DNA from: Catenovulum adriaticum
GTDB lineage: Bacteria > Pseudomonadota > Gammaproteobacteria > Enterobacterales > Alteromonadaceae
Direction of reading: 5' to 3'
DNA: 64,000 nt
NCBI RefSeq assembly: GCF_026725475.1
Contig: NZ_CP109965.1
Span: forward strand, 2,976,001-3,040,000
A program made the position numbers and the translations under genes. The notes below the pieces were generated by a model. It was not told the origin of the DNA, did not search any database, and saw only the letters and a program-made list of their open reading frames with translations. Shown piece after piece: positions 1-9,385 of this stretch; position 1 is the first letter of the stretch; every line of letters begins with the position of its first letter.

Positions 1-214
1 AATAACCACCGGCTTTAGTGGCAACAATTCAGCCAGTTTTGCTGAAAACGACTATTACACAACAACGGGTACCAGCGGCGGACAAAGCACTTGCCTGTAT
101 TATTTAGTGCAAACCGTAAAAAGTAATAGCGCGGCACCTAGCGGTACAAATATTGGCAATGGCTTTGAATATTTACCACAAACCGGACAAGTCAGCGTAT
201 TTAGTAATAATTAA
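1..214 (+). CDS. mshB: C-terminal part of an MshB-like type IV prepilin (5' end outside window)
   Basis: An open frame enters from the left edge and stops at TAA 212-214, giving about 70 residues. The piece is rich in Ser, Thr, Gly and Asn, has one Cys in a CLYYLVQTV stretch and ends in VSVFSNN, as in the globular C-terminal region of MSHA-type minor pilins. The N-terminal methylation motif lies outside the window, so the family cannot be confirmed directly. In described MSHA loci mshB sits immediately upstream of mshA, which matches this position. The name rests mainly on gene order. Confidence 0.6.
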   Translation, partial: ITTGFSGNNSASFAENDYYTTTGTSGGQSTCLYYLVQTVKSNSAAPSGTNIGNGFEYLPQTGQVSVFSNN

Positions 215-334
215 CTTAATTTGTAACATTAAACAAAATAATTTGCGATTGCTAGCAAAATTAAAGAAAAACTTTGATAGCAATTAAATACCAAATAAAC
301 TAAATTCAACTTAACAAATTACATGAGGTGTTAT

Positions 335-769
335 ATGAGAAGTAATAAAGGTTTTACCTTAATCGAACTAATTGTCGTTATTGTCGTTTTAGGCATCTTA
401 GCAGTGACTGCTGCACCTAAATTTATAGGGGTTCAGGATGAAGCAAATGGAGCAGTTGCTGATGGGATTGTTGGCTCAATTACGAGTGCAATGTCAATGA
501 CCCATGGTAAAGCGCTTGTTTCAAGCAGCACTGCAGCAGACGATGATGTGAGTGATTCAAATTTAGGCACTATTGAAATGGTGTTTGGCTATCCTGAAGC
601 AAGCAGCTTGGGCATAGGCAAAATAATAGACCTTCCTCAAGGATGGACACCTGGCAATGCTAGCGCAGCTACAAGCACATATACGCTAAAAAAAGATGAT
701 TGCACTATCACCTACACTGAAGCAGCTGATGCAAGCAGCACTGCAACTGTTGCAAAAGTTTGCTCATAA
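335..769 (+). CDS. mshA: MshA, major MSHA pilin (type IVa-like prepilin)
   Basis: A prepilin of 144 residues, the structural subunit of the mannose-sensitive haemagglutinin pilus used for surface attachment. The leader is very short (MRSNKG) and is cut by the prepilin peptidase before FTLIEL; the hydrophobic helix IVVIVVLGILAVTAAPKF follows, and two C-terminal Cys (DDC...VCS) probably form the D-loop disulphide. An in-frame ATG lies at 323, but GAGGTG at 325-330 is a good ribosome site four bases before the ATG at 335, so 335 is preferred. It is followed by a strong hairpin and then the minor pilin genes. Confidence 0.9.
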   Translation: MRSNKGFTLIELIVVIVVLGILAVTAAPKFIGVQDEANGAVADGIVGSITSAMSMTHGKALVSSSTAADDDVSDSNLGTIEMVFGYPEASSLGIGKIIDLPQGWTPGNASAATSTYTLKKDDCTITYTEAADASSTATVAKVCS

Positions 770-780
770 ATAAAACCAAT

Positions 781-810
781 AGTTAAAGAGGGATATTTCC
801 CTCTTTAACT
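781..810 (+). terminator. Strong intercistronic hairpin between mshA and mshC
   Basis: A perfect 13-bp inverted repeat (agttaaagaggga, loop tatt, then its complement) starts 11 bases after the mshA stop. No T-tract follows, so it is not a classical intrinsic terminator. It could partly terminate transcription or protect the 3' end of mshA mRNA, which would raise major-pilin output over the minor pilins. The structure is seen; the role is inferred. Confidence 0.6.
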
Positions 811-863
811 TAATATACCATTTTAGATATCCAACAAAGCTTAGCCACTATATAAGCGAAAAT

Positions 864-1358
864 ATGAGACTAGATCGCTGCGGCTTCACCTTAATAGAAC
901 TTGTTGTTGTCATTGTTTTAATTGGCATATTATCTGCCATTGCCTTACCTAAACTCTCTTTGATTGATCGCAGCTCAAATTTAACCGAAGCCAGAGACAG
1001 GTTATTATCGGTATTGCGTCATAATCAATTGCAATCAATGCAAAATTCCCAGACCGATGGCTGTTATAAAATTCTGATAAACGCCACCCGCTTTGGTCAG
1101 CAAACTCAAAATTGTGACTCACAAATTTTACCAAACACTTTTACACCGGATTATTTAGGCCTAAGCCAGGCTGAAGCCACACAAGCTAAACTGAAATTTA
1201 AAGCCAACGGCGCGCCAATCAACCAGTATTTTCAAATTACGTTTAATTCATTAGGTGTGCCTGAAAGCAACTGCCTATCAGGTTGCTCAATTACGCTGAC
1301 GCTCAACAGTCAATCCCAAACAATTTATATAGAGCCTCAGGGTTATATCCACCTATGA
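864..1358 (+). CDS. mshC: MshC, MSHA minor prepilin
   Basis: A 164-residue prepilin-like protein. Its short leader MRLDRCG precedes FTLIELVVVIVLIGILSAIALPKL, the class III signal/methylation motif. The rest is a soluble domain with several Cys (DGCYK, QNCDS, ESNCLSGC). MshC proteins are low-abundance pilins thought to prime or cap the fibre at the inner membrane. The gene ends in ATGA, where its TGA stop overlaps the mshD start, indicating translational coupling. Identity rests on family motifs plus gene order. Confidence 0.8.
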   Translation: MRLDRCGFTLIELVVVIVLIGILSAIALPKLSLIDRSSNLTEARDRLLSVLRHNQLQSMQNSQTDGCYKILINATRFGQQTQNCDSQILPNTFTPDYLGLSQAEATQAKLKFKANGAPINQYFQITFNSLGVPESNCLSGCSITLTLNSQSQTIYIEPQGYIHL

Positions 1359-1924
1359 AGTTAAACACAGCTAAGCAACCAACTGGCTTTACATTAATTG
1401 AATTAATTATTGGCATTATGCTGATAGCGACTGCGATGTTACTTTTCACCGGTGTTTTACAAAATAGCAGCCGCTTTGCGGCCGACCCTTGGCATCAAGT
1501 TAGAGCTAGTGAGTTAGGATCTGCTTTAATGAATGAAATTTTAGCAAAATCTTTTGATGAGAATTCAAACCGTTCTGGCGGTTATATTCGCTGTAGCAGC
1601 AATGATACTGCGGCCCCTGATTGCTCATTGCCAAATACACTAAAAGCAGATGCTGCTGAAAATAACCGCAGTGAATTTGATGATATAGATGATTACAACG
1701 GCTTAGATGCAAGTGGCGATAATATCGTTAATTTGAATATTGCCAAGAATGCTGAGTTAAGCCAAGCCTATCAAAAATTTAGAGTTAAGGTAGTGGTATT
1801 TTACGATGCTAATTTTGATGGCATTGCCGATTCAAACATAAGTCAATTCAAGCTCATTCAAATCAACATAACGGATCCGCTTGGTAATCAAACTCAGTTC
1901 GCCAGTTATAAGGGTAACTATTAA
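1355..1924 (+). CDS. mshD: MshD, MSHA minor prepilin
   Basis: A 189-residue prepilin. The chosen start is the ATG at 1355, in the ATGA overlap with mshC; the open frame extends upstream to 1283, but that would bury the prepilin leader. From 1355 the protein reads MKLNTAKQPTG, then FTLIELIIGIMLIATAM, a normal type IV pilin leader and helix. It has an acidic stretch (FDDIDDYNGLD) typical of MshD/PilV-type minor pilins. Its TAA stop overlaps the mshO ATG by one base (TAATG). Confidence 0.8.
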   Translation: MKLNTAKQPTGFTLIELIIGIMLIATAMLLFTGVLQNSSRFAADPWHQVRASELGSALMNEILAKSFDENSNRSGGYIRCSSNDTAAPDCSLPNTLKADAAENNRSEFDDIDDYNGLDASGDNIVNLNIAKNAELSQAYQKFRVKVVVFYDANFDGIADSNISQFKLIQINITDPLGNQTQFASYKGNY

Positions 1925-2766
1925 TGTATTTACCCACCCGACCAAAATCCAGCGGTTTTACCTTGATAGAACTCATCTTAGTGATTGTAATTTTGGCTAT
2001 TGTGGGTACATTTAGCGCCCGTTTTTTAGGTTGGGGCGCTCAGTATTATGTTGACGTTACCGAGCGCCAGCGCGTGCTGGATGATAGCCGGTTTATTGTA
2101 GAGCGTTTAACCCGTGAATTAAGAAACGCCTTGCCTTACAGTTTAAGAGTTAAAACCGATGCGTCTGCGAATTACGCTTGCCTTGAATATGTCCCTATTA
2201 TTACCAGTGGTCATTATTTAACCATTCCGGTTAACAGCAGTGATAATAAACTCAGCCTCATCAGCCCTTCAACGGGTAATACCTTAGCCAGTGGCCAAAA
2301 TATTAGTATTTACCCTACCAACCCAGATAAGGTTTATAACGTTTTAAATCAGCAAACTTATCGTATCAATTCAGTGGAAGCCGTTGAAACCGATGATGAT
2401 AGTCAGCAAATTAATTTTGCTAACAATATTAATTTTGCTTCGGGTTCGCCAGCTAAGCGCTATTATATTTGGCAAACTCCAGTTAGCTATTGCTTAGAAA
2501 ATAATAAAATATATCGCTATCAAGGTTATTCAGCAGGGGTTAATCAGTACAATCCTACACAATTAAAAGCCTTATCTGGAGTGAGTTATCATTTAATGGC
2601 TCAAGACGTCAGTAATCAATTAACTACAGAGCCACCGTTCAGGCTGGATTCTAGCGGTTTAATTCGACACGCCCAAGTTGCACTTTATTTGAAATTTTCG
2701 CGCTTTACAGACAATACTGAAGATATGTTTTTTTATCATCTCGTGCAGGTGCCCAATGCGCCATAA
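1924..2766 (+). CDS. mshO: MshO, MSHA minor prepilin (PilW/PulJ-like)
   Basis: A 280-residue prepilin with leader MYLPTRPKSSG and core FTLIELILVIVILAIVGTFS. The segment after the helix (RQRVLDDSRFIVERLTRELR) is the amphipathic region characteristic of PilW/PulJ/MshO minor pilins. It begins in the TAATG overlap with mshD and ends 11 bases inside mshP, so the genes are tightly coupled. The protein is expected in the inner membrane, helping start pilus assembly. Confidence 0.8.
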   Translation: MYLPTRPKSSGFTLIELILVIVILAIVGTFSARFLGWGAQYYVDVTERQRVLDDSRFIVERLTRELRNALPYSLRVKTDASANYACLEYVPIITSGHYLTIPVNSSDNKLSLISPSTGNTLASGQNISIYPTNPDKVYNVLNQQTYRINSVEAVETDDDSQQINFANNINFASGSPAKRYYIWQTPVSYCLENNKIYRYQGYSAGVNQYNPTQLKALSGVSYHLMAQDVSNQLTTEPPFRLDSSGLIRHAQVALYLKFSRFTDNTEDMFFYHLVQVPNAP

Positions 2767-3202
2767 ACCCGCTATTTTATCATTTAAATCAAAGCAATCC
2801 GGTAGCATGCTGGTCACCGGGCTATTTATTATTGTATTTATGGCGGTGCTACTGGCTGGGATTTTACGGACTATTAATGTAGGCGGTATAAATACAGCCT
2901 ACGAAGTGGTAGGTACACGTGCATTATTAGCAGCGCAAACTGGATTAGAAGTTGGACTAAGCCGCCTATACCCACTCAATTCACAAAATTCAGCGACTTG
3001 TACCGCTGTTAAAGCCAGCCCAAACCCAATATCTTTACCTAATATAAATGCATTTAAAAGCTGTTCAGTTACGTTAAATTGTGAAACCAGGGTTGACGTA
3101 AACAATAATAAAGATTTATTTGTCATTACTGCAAAAAGCAAATGCAATCATTCAGAGTTAAGCACATCCCGAAAACTCGAAATTGAGGCCATTGAGCTAT
3201 GA
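2756..3202 (+). CDS. mshP: MshP, MSHA biogenesis protein (PilX-like)
   Basis: A 148-residue protein with a basic N-terminus and a single hydrophobic helix beginning QSGSMLVTGLFIIVFMAVLLAG. It lacks the FTLIEL methylation motif, as MshP and PilX relatives often do. Four Cys in the soluble part may pair. The gene overlaps mshO by 11 bases and shares an ATGA with mshQ. The name follows the helix type and its conserved place between mshO and mshQ. Confidence 0.75.
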   Translation: MRHKPAILSFKSKQSGSMLVTGLFIIVFMAVLLAGILRTINVGGINTAYEVVGTRALLAAQTGLEVGLSRLYPLNSQNSATCTAVKASPNPISLPNINAFKSCSVTLNCETRVDVNNNKDLFVITAKSKCNHSELSTSRKLEIEAIEL

Positions 3203-6200
3203 ACCTCCTTAAATTACTCTCGTTTTTAACTGGCATTATATCGCTTGGTTTAGTTTCATTTATATCTGTTGCAGCCCCTTTTTGCAGCCAAGTGTTTAGT
3301 GGAGCTGTAGCCAGTCATGATGAAACTGGTCATTTAACTATGACTAATTCAATATCACGCATTCTTAACGACCCGAATTATGACCAACTCCCTTTTAATT
3401 CAATTACGTTACCCAATAACGAAAGCGAATATAAAAATACGTGCGGTGCAAATCAAGTATGTGGAATTAGTGGCAATTCAAACCCTACAATCGAGCTGCC
3501 AACTTTTCAATCTCAATCTCGCGGAGGCAATGTAACCATAAACAACAATAGCAGTTCTAAAATCCTTTCAAATCAAAATTATAAAGAAGTTACCATAGAT
3601 GGAACTGCTGCCACCGTTCAATCAGCTAATAGTATATATAAAATGAAATCTCTTGTGGTAAGAAACAGTAATAGTAAATTGAAACTGCCAGCGGGAGATT
3701 ACTATATTGAAACCCTTACTTTAGATGGAGGGGCTATTGAATTTGACAGCAGTAGAGGAGAAGGGAACGTACGATTGCACGTGAAAAACTATATCCTTGT
3801 CCGAAACTCCAACTCAGGTATAAACATAAACGGCTCACCGAACAATGTTGTTATCTATGTTCATGCCAAAAAAAACAGTGAAAGTTATGGGGTTAAACTT
3901 CTCGCTGGCGCTCAAGTATCCGCTTTTCTTTATGTTGGAAATAACTCTAATGGAAATGTAAAAATAGAAAATAGTATTTCAAAATTTACAGGTAGAATGG
4001 CTGTTCGTAACTTGGAAATAATAGATGCCACTGTCGAATATGCAGGTAACCCTAACCAAGTTGATTTTGGTGATGCCTGTGAAAGTAGTCCTCCTCCAGT
4101 TTCCACTTGTCCGGCTATAGGTTCAAATACAATGAAAGCAAGTATAAATGAGTTTCACATTGAAAATAAAAACAGCTGGATTGAGCTTTATATTAAAGAT
4201 ACGCCTACCAGTATCAACTTAAAAAACTGGAAAATAAAAGCCCATGGCGCAAAAAAAGGTAGCCAATTTGAGTTTACATTATTTACCAGCAATAAATATT
4301 TCAATCAGGGTGACTTTTTAATTTTTGCTGAAAATACTAATAATTCTGATTTTGACGAAGTGGCATCCACTTTTTTATTTGATAAAAACGAAATTGATTG
4401 GCACAACAACTTTCAAGAAATATTGCTGCTAGATGCTCAAGGTCAACTGGTTCATTATTTAAAATATCAACAAGGCAACGGCAATGAAAACGAATGGGAA
4501 GATTGCTTAACAGATGCGCCCAACGCCTCCACCCAAATAGAGCCCCCCGGCAATAAAGCCACGGCCTGCGCTATTGAAGATGGTTCAGCAGATGCCAGTG
4601 AATGGAATTCAGACTGTGAAAGCACACCGGGTCAAAGTAACTCTGGCGAAACAATCGACCATTATGAAATTATTCACCCAGCTACAGCGCTGTCTTGTAA
4701 AGGGGCTGATGTAACGGTAAAAGCCTGCCTTGATTCGGCCTGCAGTCAGCTCGCAACAGAGCCGAGCAGTGCCACTTTAAATAAGTCTATCTCTAATAAT
4801 TTAACTGCAATTGATGCCAATGCGTTTACGGGCAGTAAAGCCATTAACTTTACCCAAGCAGGCGAGTTAACCGCCAGTTTAAGTTTATCGGCGTTATCTC
4901 CCAGCGCACCAGTTCAATGCAAACTAGCATCCGGAAGTTTAAGCAATTGCCAAATTAATTTTAGTGATTCCGCTTTATTTGTAAGCAGTGCTAGTGCCAC
5001 CAGCTGCAGCTCAGCCAGGTTAACTGTGCAGGCACTAAAATCAGATCAAAGTTTAAACTGCGCTCCCGCATGGCGAGGTAGAAAAAACGTCAACCTGAGC
5101 TTTAACTATGCTAACCCAGCTTCAAACCCTCATAATACGCAAGTCAGCATTAATAATTTAGTATTAAGTGCGGGTATTGAAAAAACTAAAATTCTGACCT
5201 TTGATAGTACATCCACCGCCAAATTGAGTATTGATTATGCAGATGCCGGACAAATCAGCATAACCGCATCGGATCCAGATAACATATTACAAACTAGCAG
5301 TGGCCAATTAACCTTAGTGCCCACGAAATTGGTATTATCCGGCAGTAATACCAATGCACAACAAGCTGCAACTGACTTTAGCTATAAATTGTCTGCTCAA
5401 TGTAGCGATGGTCAAATTACACCTAATTATCAGCCTGATAACTTACAGCTAAAATTTAGCAGAAATGTACCAAATGGCGCGACTTACCAAGGCGTTGAAG
5501 CCAATTTAAACTACGCAAATAATGCTCAAACCTCGTCGGCGCAAACATCTGCTGCGGTATTTTCTACAGCCAATAATCTTATCTTTAATAATGGCGAGTT
5601 TGTCTTTAATCAGGCTCAAATCAATGAAGCCGGACAATATCAACTGGCATTTCAGGATACAAATTACCTTAACTCAGGGATCACAATTTCATCTAACCCT
5701 ATTGAATTAGGGTTATTTATCCCAGCCAAATTAAGCATTTATCAAGCCTCAGATGTTCTGCCAAACGGATTTACCGATACCCGAGTTCAGGGGGCATTTA
5801 ACGAAACCATAGGCACATTTAGTTATTTAGGACAAAACTTTGGTTACGCTTTAAACCAGACGCCCACTGTAATGGTGCTGGCAGAAAACGCTAAAGGTGA
5901 AACTTTATATAATTATTCGCCTGCCCTTAATAGCGCTAACCTGGCCTTTGCCCCTGCAAATATGTCAGCAACCAGCGCCAGTGGCAAACTCTTAACAGCA
6001 AGCTTTAACAATGGTTTGCTAAGCGATAATAACGATGGTAGTTACAGCTATCAATTTTCATCCGATGACAGTTTTAGTTACACCAAAACTGCTGCTAATG
6101 CCGAGCAAGTCCCGTTTGAAAGTGATATTAGCTTAAGATTTAACAGTGACTTTTTTGTTGATCAGGACTATAACCAAATAAGCAACTCACAAGCCAAAGA

Positions 6201-6696
6201 CATACAGCCCGTGGCTGCAACAATTTATGCGGGCCGTTTAACTACAAGCAATAATTTTGGCCCGGAAACAGATACACTTAACTTGCCTGTTTATATTGAG
6301 TATTACACTGCTGCTGGCTGGATGGTTGCAAATAATGACAACCAAACACAAATGGATTCCAGTGTTTTTACCTTTGGTGGCAGCGGCCATAATCTGGGTG
6401 ATAACTGGCAAAACAGTTACAGCTTAAATACAAATAAAACCGTTAACTTATTATCACCGGATACATCCTCAAATCAGGTATCCAGCACAAGCGGTCAGTT
6501 TTATTTTAATTTTGCTGCACCCGGCGCTAATAATTCAGGGAGCCTATCAAGCCAAATTGATTTAACCTCATTACCCTATCTACAATACGATTGGAATGGC
6601 GATAACAATTTAGATACTCAAATTAGTTCAGAGTTAATTTGGGGATTGTACCGTGGCAGCGACAAGGTGATATTTTGGCGGGAAAACTTTAATTAA
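3199..6696 (+). CDS. mshQ: MshQ-like large exported MSHA protein with a lamin-tail-like segment
   Basis: An 1165-residue exported protein. A signal peptide covers about residues 1-25 (ending SVAAPF). Residues about 70-290 are Ser/Asn-rich and repetitive with beta-helix character. Residues about 314-475 (INEFHIENKNSWIELYIKD ... LKNWKI) resemble a lamin-tail domain. From about residue 497 to the end is the Cys-containing MshQ/DUF6701-type region (SCKGADVTVKACLDSACSQL; later LNLPVYIEYYTAAGW). MshQ closes MSHA operons and is thought to act at the cell surface, possibly as an adhesin-like tip component. It is the last gene of the block and converges on a small kinase gene. The lamin-tail call is by eye. 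Confidence 0.75.
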   Translation: MNLLKLLSFLTGIISLGLVSFISVAAPFCSQVFSGAVASHDETGHLTMTNSISRILNDPNYDQLPFNSITLPNNESEYKNTCGANQVCGISGNSNPTIELPTFQSQSRGGNVTINNNSSSKILSNQNYKEVTIDGTAATVQSANSIYKMKSLVVRNSNSKLKLPAGDYYIETLTLDGGAIEFDSSRGEGNVRLHVKNYILVRNSNSGININGSPNNVVIYVHAKKNSESYGVKLLAGAQVSAFLYVGNNSNGNVKIENSISKFTGRMAVRNLEIIDATVEYAGNPNQVDFGDACESSPPPVSTCPAIGSNTMKASINEFHIENKNSWIELYIKDTPTSINLKNWKIKAHGAKKGSQFEFTLFTSNKYFNQGDFLIFAENTNNSDFDEVASTFLFDKNEIDWHNNFQEILLLDAQGQLVHYLKYQQGNGNENEWEDCLTDAPNASTQIEPPGNKATACAIEDGSADASEWNSDCESTPGQSNSGETIDHYEIIHPATALSCKGADVTVKACLDSACSQLATEPSSATLNKSISNNLTAIDANAFTGSKAINFTQAGELTASLSLSALSPSAPVQCKLASGSLSNCQINFSDSALFVSSASATSCSSARLTVQALKSDQSLNCAPAWRGRKNVNLSFNYANPASNPHNTQVSINNLVLSAGIEKTKILTFDSTSTAKLSIDYADAGQISITASDPDNILQTSSGQLTLVPTKLVLSGSNTNAQQAATDFSYKLSAQCSDGQITPNYQPDNLQLKFSRNVPNGATYQGVEANLNYANNAQTSSAQTSAAVFSTANNLIFNNGEFVFNQAQINEAGQYQLAFQDTNYLNSGITISSNPIELGLFIPAKLSIYQASDVLPNGFTDTRVQGAFNETIGTFSYLGQNFGYALNQTPTVMVLAENAKGETLYNYSPALNSANLAFAPANMSATSASGKLLTASFNNGLLSDNNDGSYSYQFSSDDSFSYTKTAANAEQVPFESDISLRFNSDFFVDQDYNQISNSQAKDIQPVAATIYAGRLTTSNNFGPETDTLNLPVYIEYYTAAGWMVANNDNQTQMDSSVFTFGGSGHNLGDNWQNSYSLNTNKTVNLLSPDTSSNQVSSTSGQFYFNFAAPGANNSGSLSSQIDLTSLPYLQYDWNGDNNLDTQISSELIWGLYRGSDKVIFWRENFN

Positions 6697-6710
6697 TCCG
6701 CTTTGAGCGG

Positions 6711-7082
6711 CTAATCTTGCCAGCGTTTCTTCATTGTTTTAATCGTTTCAGCTGACACACCATGAATATTAGGCCACTGACCTTCACATACTAAAATTTG
6801 TAATTCAGCCTGATATTTTTGGGCTAATTTTTTATAATCAGCCATTTCCCAATGGCGTACAAATGTATTAGCGACCACGACATCTTCACCTTGTGATAAA
6901 TAAAACTCAGTTTGTTGCCGGCACCAAAGGTGAGCTTTCTTTAATAGCTGGGGATCATAATGATATTCGCCTTGCCTATTAATAAAATACTGGTCAGCTT
7001 CAAGGTGAATTGCATCCAATGTTTGAGCTAAGGTCGATTTTCCGGAACCGGGTAAACCACGAATCAAAATTAATTTTTGCAA
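6711..7082 (-). CDS. Small P-loop ATP-binding protein (AAA_33-type kinase-like)
   Basis: A 123-residue protein that starts with a Walker A loop, MQKLILIRGLPGSGKST, followed by HLEADQYF and VVVANTFVRHWEMADYKKLA. This is the pattern of small P-loop nucleotide or polynucleotide kinases related to the NEDD4-binding-protein-2/AAA_33 family. The start appears to be TTG, with a purine-rich GAGAG a few bases upstream. The substrate is unknown. It lies downstream of the iron operon on the same strand with an 88-base gap, so co-transcription is possible but unproven. Confidence 0.7.
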   Translation of the reverse strand: MQKLILIRGLPGSGKSTLAQTLDAIHLEADQYFINRQGEYHYDPQLLKKAHLWCRQQTEFYLSQGEDVVVANTFVRHWEMADYKKLAQKYQAELQILVCEGQWPNIHGVSAETIKTMKKRWQD

Positions 7083-7170
7083 AACGTGCTCTCTTAAAAT
7101 GTGTTCCCTTAGGATTCAGTTAGATAACTATAATCAAACAGCTCCTAAAATTAAACAACTTCAACCCAGT

Positions 7171-8481
7171 TTAATATAAATCTCTATGGTAACGCTCAGA
7201 AACGAGCAAGTCGTTCTTGCCATCTTCACCTAAAATTTTAGCTAGGGCCTGATCAACAGATTTGCCCATACCTTCAAGACTACCGCACACATAAACATCG
7301 GCACCTTTATCAATAAATTGGCAAACCTCGTCAGCATGCTTAATCAGCACATCATGCACATAAATTGGCGTTGCTTTCGAACAAGGTAATTTAGCGCGAG
7401 AAAACACACGATCAACCCGAGTTAATACACCTTGTTGCTGCCACCACTCTAATTCAGCTTGCATAGTGCAATCAAATTCTGGATCACGGTCGCCATAAAT
7501 TAACCATACGGGTCCTGCGTCATCAAAATAATAACGCTGTTCAATATGCCCAATTAACCCAGCTAAACCACTGCCAGCACCAATTAATAACAAAGGTGCC
7601 TGTTCAGACTTTAACTGACAAGCAGGATTTGCCCGCACTTTAACTTTTATTTGATCGCCTATTTGGCAGCTTTGCGTTAAAAATCCTGAAGCCAAACCAA
7701 ACTGGCCGTCGTCTTTAGTTAACAAACGAACAATGAGCTTAATTTCATTATTTTCAACAAAGCGACTATCCGCGCTGGCAATTGAATAGCTGCGAGGTGA
7801 AGGCAGCTCATTATCTGCTACAGGGTGTGAGGGAATAACTTCTAATATATCACCGGCTTGCCAAACTAAATTTGCTGCTGATAAACGCAACAAATATAAA
7901 CCTGAAAATGGGCTGCCCGGGTTAAGTTGTGTTGATTCCAGCAACTCAACATCAATAAAATCAGCAATAAAGTTTTTATCTTGGGTTTGCACTTGGCTGG
8001 CATCAATGCAAATTAATGGCTGCAGCGCATTTGCTCCACATTTATTGAGCTCGGTAAAAACTTGTTTTCCAAAAGCACAAAACTCAGGATAATGACTGTC
8101 GCCAAATGCCGTTACGCTATATTTTAAAGACTGTAAGGAATTGCCTGATATCTTAGAAAATAAACGTAAAAAAGAGCGACCATTATCAGGTGGCTCACCA
8201 TCACCGTACGTGCTAACAAAGAAATCAACCTGAGAAGCGCTTTGCAGCTTATCTAGCGTTAAATGATTCAGCGGAACTAAAGCTGCATCAGTTAAAGATT
8301 CAAAAAAAGCTTGCGCTTTTAAGCGCGCTTGGCCAGTTTGACTAGCATAAGCCACTATATGGGTTGCATTAGCATCTTGCTTACTTTGCTTAAGTCGTTT
8401 AAGCCACCAAATAATGGCAACCCAAGTGCACCAGCCAACCCCTAACAATATAGCTAAAACCAAGCGCATATTTTCAGACAT
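7171..8481 (-). CDS. Membrane-anchored flavodoxin/ferredoxin-NADP reductase fusion (ferric reductase-type flavoprotein)
   Basis: A 436-residue protein: one N-terminal membrane helix (about 6-27), an FMN-binding flavodoxin domain (about 40-175; YASQTGQA and STYGDGEPPDNG), then an FAD/NADPH reductase domain (about 190-436; PRSYSIAS binds FAD, LLLIGAGSGLAG and VYVCGSLEGMG bind NADPH, terminal aromatic YHRDLY). The family moves electrons from NADPH through FAD and FMN to an acceptor. It is much shorter than CysJ or cytochrome P450 reductase because the helical connecting domain is nearly absent. Lying two bases after the DUF4198 stop in an iron operon, it probably supplies electrons for ferric-siderophore reduction. 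Confidence 0.8.
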   Translation of the reverse strand: MSENMRLVLAILLGVGWCTWVAIIWWLKRLKQSKQDANATHIVAYASQTGQARLKAQAFFESLTDAALVPLNHLTLDKLQSASQVDFFVSTYGDGEPPDNGRSFLRLFSKISGNSLQSLKYSVTAFGDSHYPEFCAFGKQVFTELNKCGANALQPLICIDASQVQTQDKNFIADFIDVELLESTQLNPGSPFSGLYLLRLSAANLVWQAGDILEVIPSHPVADNELPSPRSYSIASADSRFVENNEIKLIVRLLTKDDGQFGLASGFLTQSCQIGDQIKVKVRANPACQLKSEQAPLLLIGAGSGLAGLIGHIEQRYYFDDAGPVWLIYGDRDPEFDCTMQAELEWWQQQGVLTRVDRVFSRAKLPCSKATPIYVHDVLIKHADEVCQFIDKGADVYVCGSLEGMGKSVDQALAKILGEDGKNDLLVSERYHRDLY

Positions 8482-8483
8482 AT

Positions 8484-9317
8484 TTACAACGGTAAAACTT
8501 CAAATACGCCTGAGTAACCACCACGACGACTTGTCGCTGGCGCTTTGGCTTTGTCATCTTGATAAGATACTTCAATAAAGTACATACCTGCTTTTGGCCA
8601 AGTGACAGTAAATTTACCTTTTTCATCCGTTTTCACGTTAATGGTTTCGGGATCATTTCTGTAACGCATAGCGCCGCGATTCACCTCAACTTCAGCATCT
8701 ACTGCCGGGCTGCCATCAATTAACATAATAAATTCCGCAGTTTCGGTTGCATATAAATCGTTAGGATGAGTTACAGGTACTAGTTCTAAACCTTGATTAG
8801 TTGGCTTTAATGTTTCTTTGCTTAGCTCACCTAAAGTAACAAAAGTTTCAACCCGACGAGAGCTAAAAGAGACATTAAGATCTTTTGCATTTTTAGGTAC
8901 CGCAGTTTCAAAAGTTTCACCTTTAGTTCCGCCCCTTCTTGGTGGCCACATTTTACGATTACCCTCATCGTCGCGCCACATTGCTCGAATACCAGCTGAC
9001 GCCGACGAAATACGATAAGTACCACTTTGGGTTAATTTAAGGTCAAAAGTTGAACGGTATTTACCTGTCGCGGCGTTTTCCAGCTCTAGTTTTTTGCCAT
9101 CTGGCCCTGTCGCTTCAATGCTCTTAGTAGGATAAGCAACATGCTCAGGTAAAAATAACGTATTTGAAACTGCCGCATCAAAGGTGACGTAATTCTCTTC
9201 ACCTGATAACACGCTTTCACTTGGTTTAATCCAAGCTCTGTGCGCGTTTGCTTGCGAAGTAACGAGTATTAATGCTAAAGGCAATACTGCCGTTTTTATC
9301 AATTTAATCGGTAACAT
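8484..9317 (-). CDS. DUF4198-family periplasmic protein of iron-uptake operon
   Basis: A 277-residue exported protein with a signal peptide (LALILVTSQANA) and a mature end beginning HRAWIKPSESVLSG, the His-leading start typical of DUF4198 proteins. Two beta-sandwich-like segments follow, the second (VEVNRGAMRYRN ... GKFTVTWPKAGMYFIEV) resembling a Ca/metal-binding or NikM-type fold. DUF4198 proteins often accompany TonB-dependent metal uptake. Its place between DUF2271 and the flavoreductase suggests a periplasmic metal-handling or assembly role, but no activity is established. Confidence 0.75.
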   Translation of the reverse strand: MLPIKLIKTAVLPLALILVTSQANAHRAWIKPSESVLSGEENYVTFDAAVSNTLFLPEHVAYPTKSIEATGPDGKKLELENAATGKYRSTFDLKLTQSGTYRISSASAGIRAMWRDDEGNRKMWPPRRGGTKGETFETAVPKNAKDLNVSFSSRRVETFVTLGELSKETLKPTNQGLELVPVTHPNDLYATETAEFIMLIDGSPAVDAEVEVNRGAMRYRNDPETINVKTDEKGKFTVTWPKAGMYFIEVSYQDDKAKAPATSRRGGYSGVFEVLPL

Positions 9318-9385
9318 ATAATATTAATTCCTTAATGTGATTGAATAATGCTTTTTAATCTGCTCAGCCTATAAAGAAGCTGCGT

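Noticed and set aside
1283..1354. Upstream extension of mshD
   Set aside because: It would bury the prepilin leader and overlap mshC; ATG 1355 in the ATGA overlap gives a normal leader.
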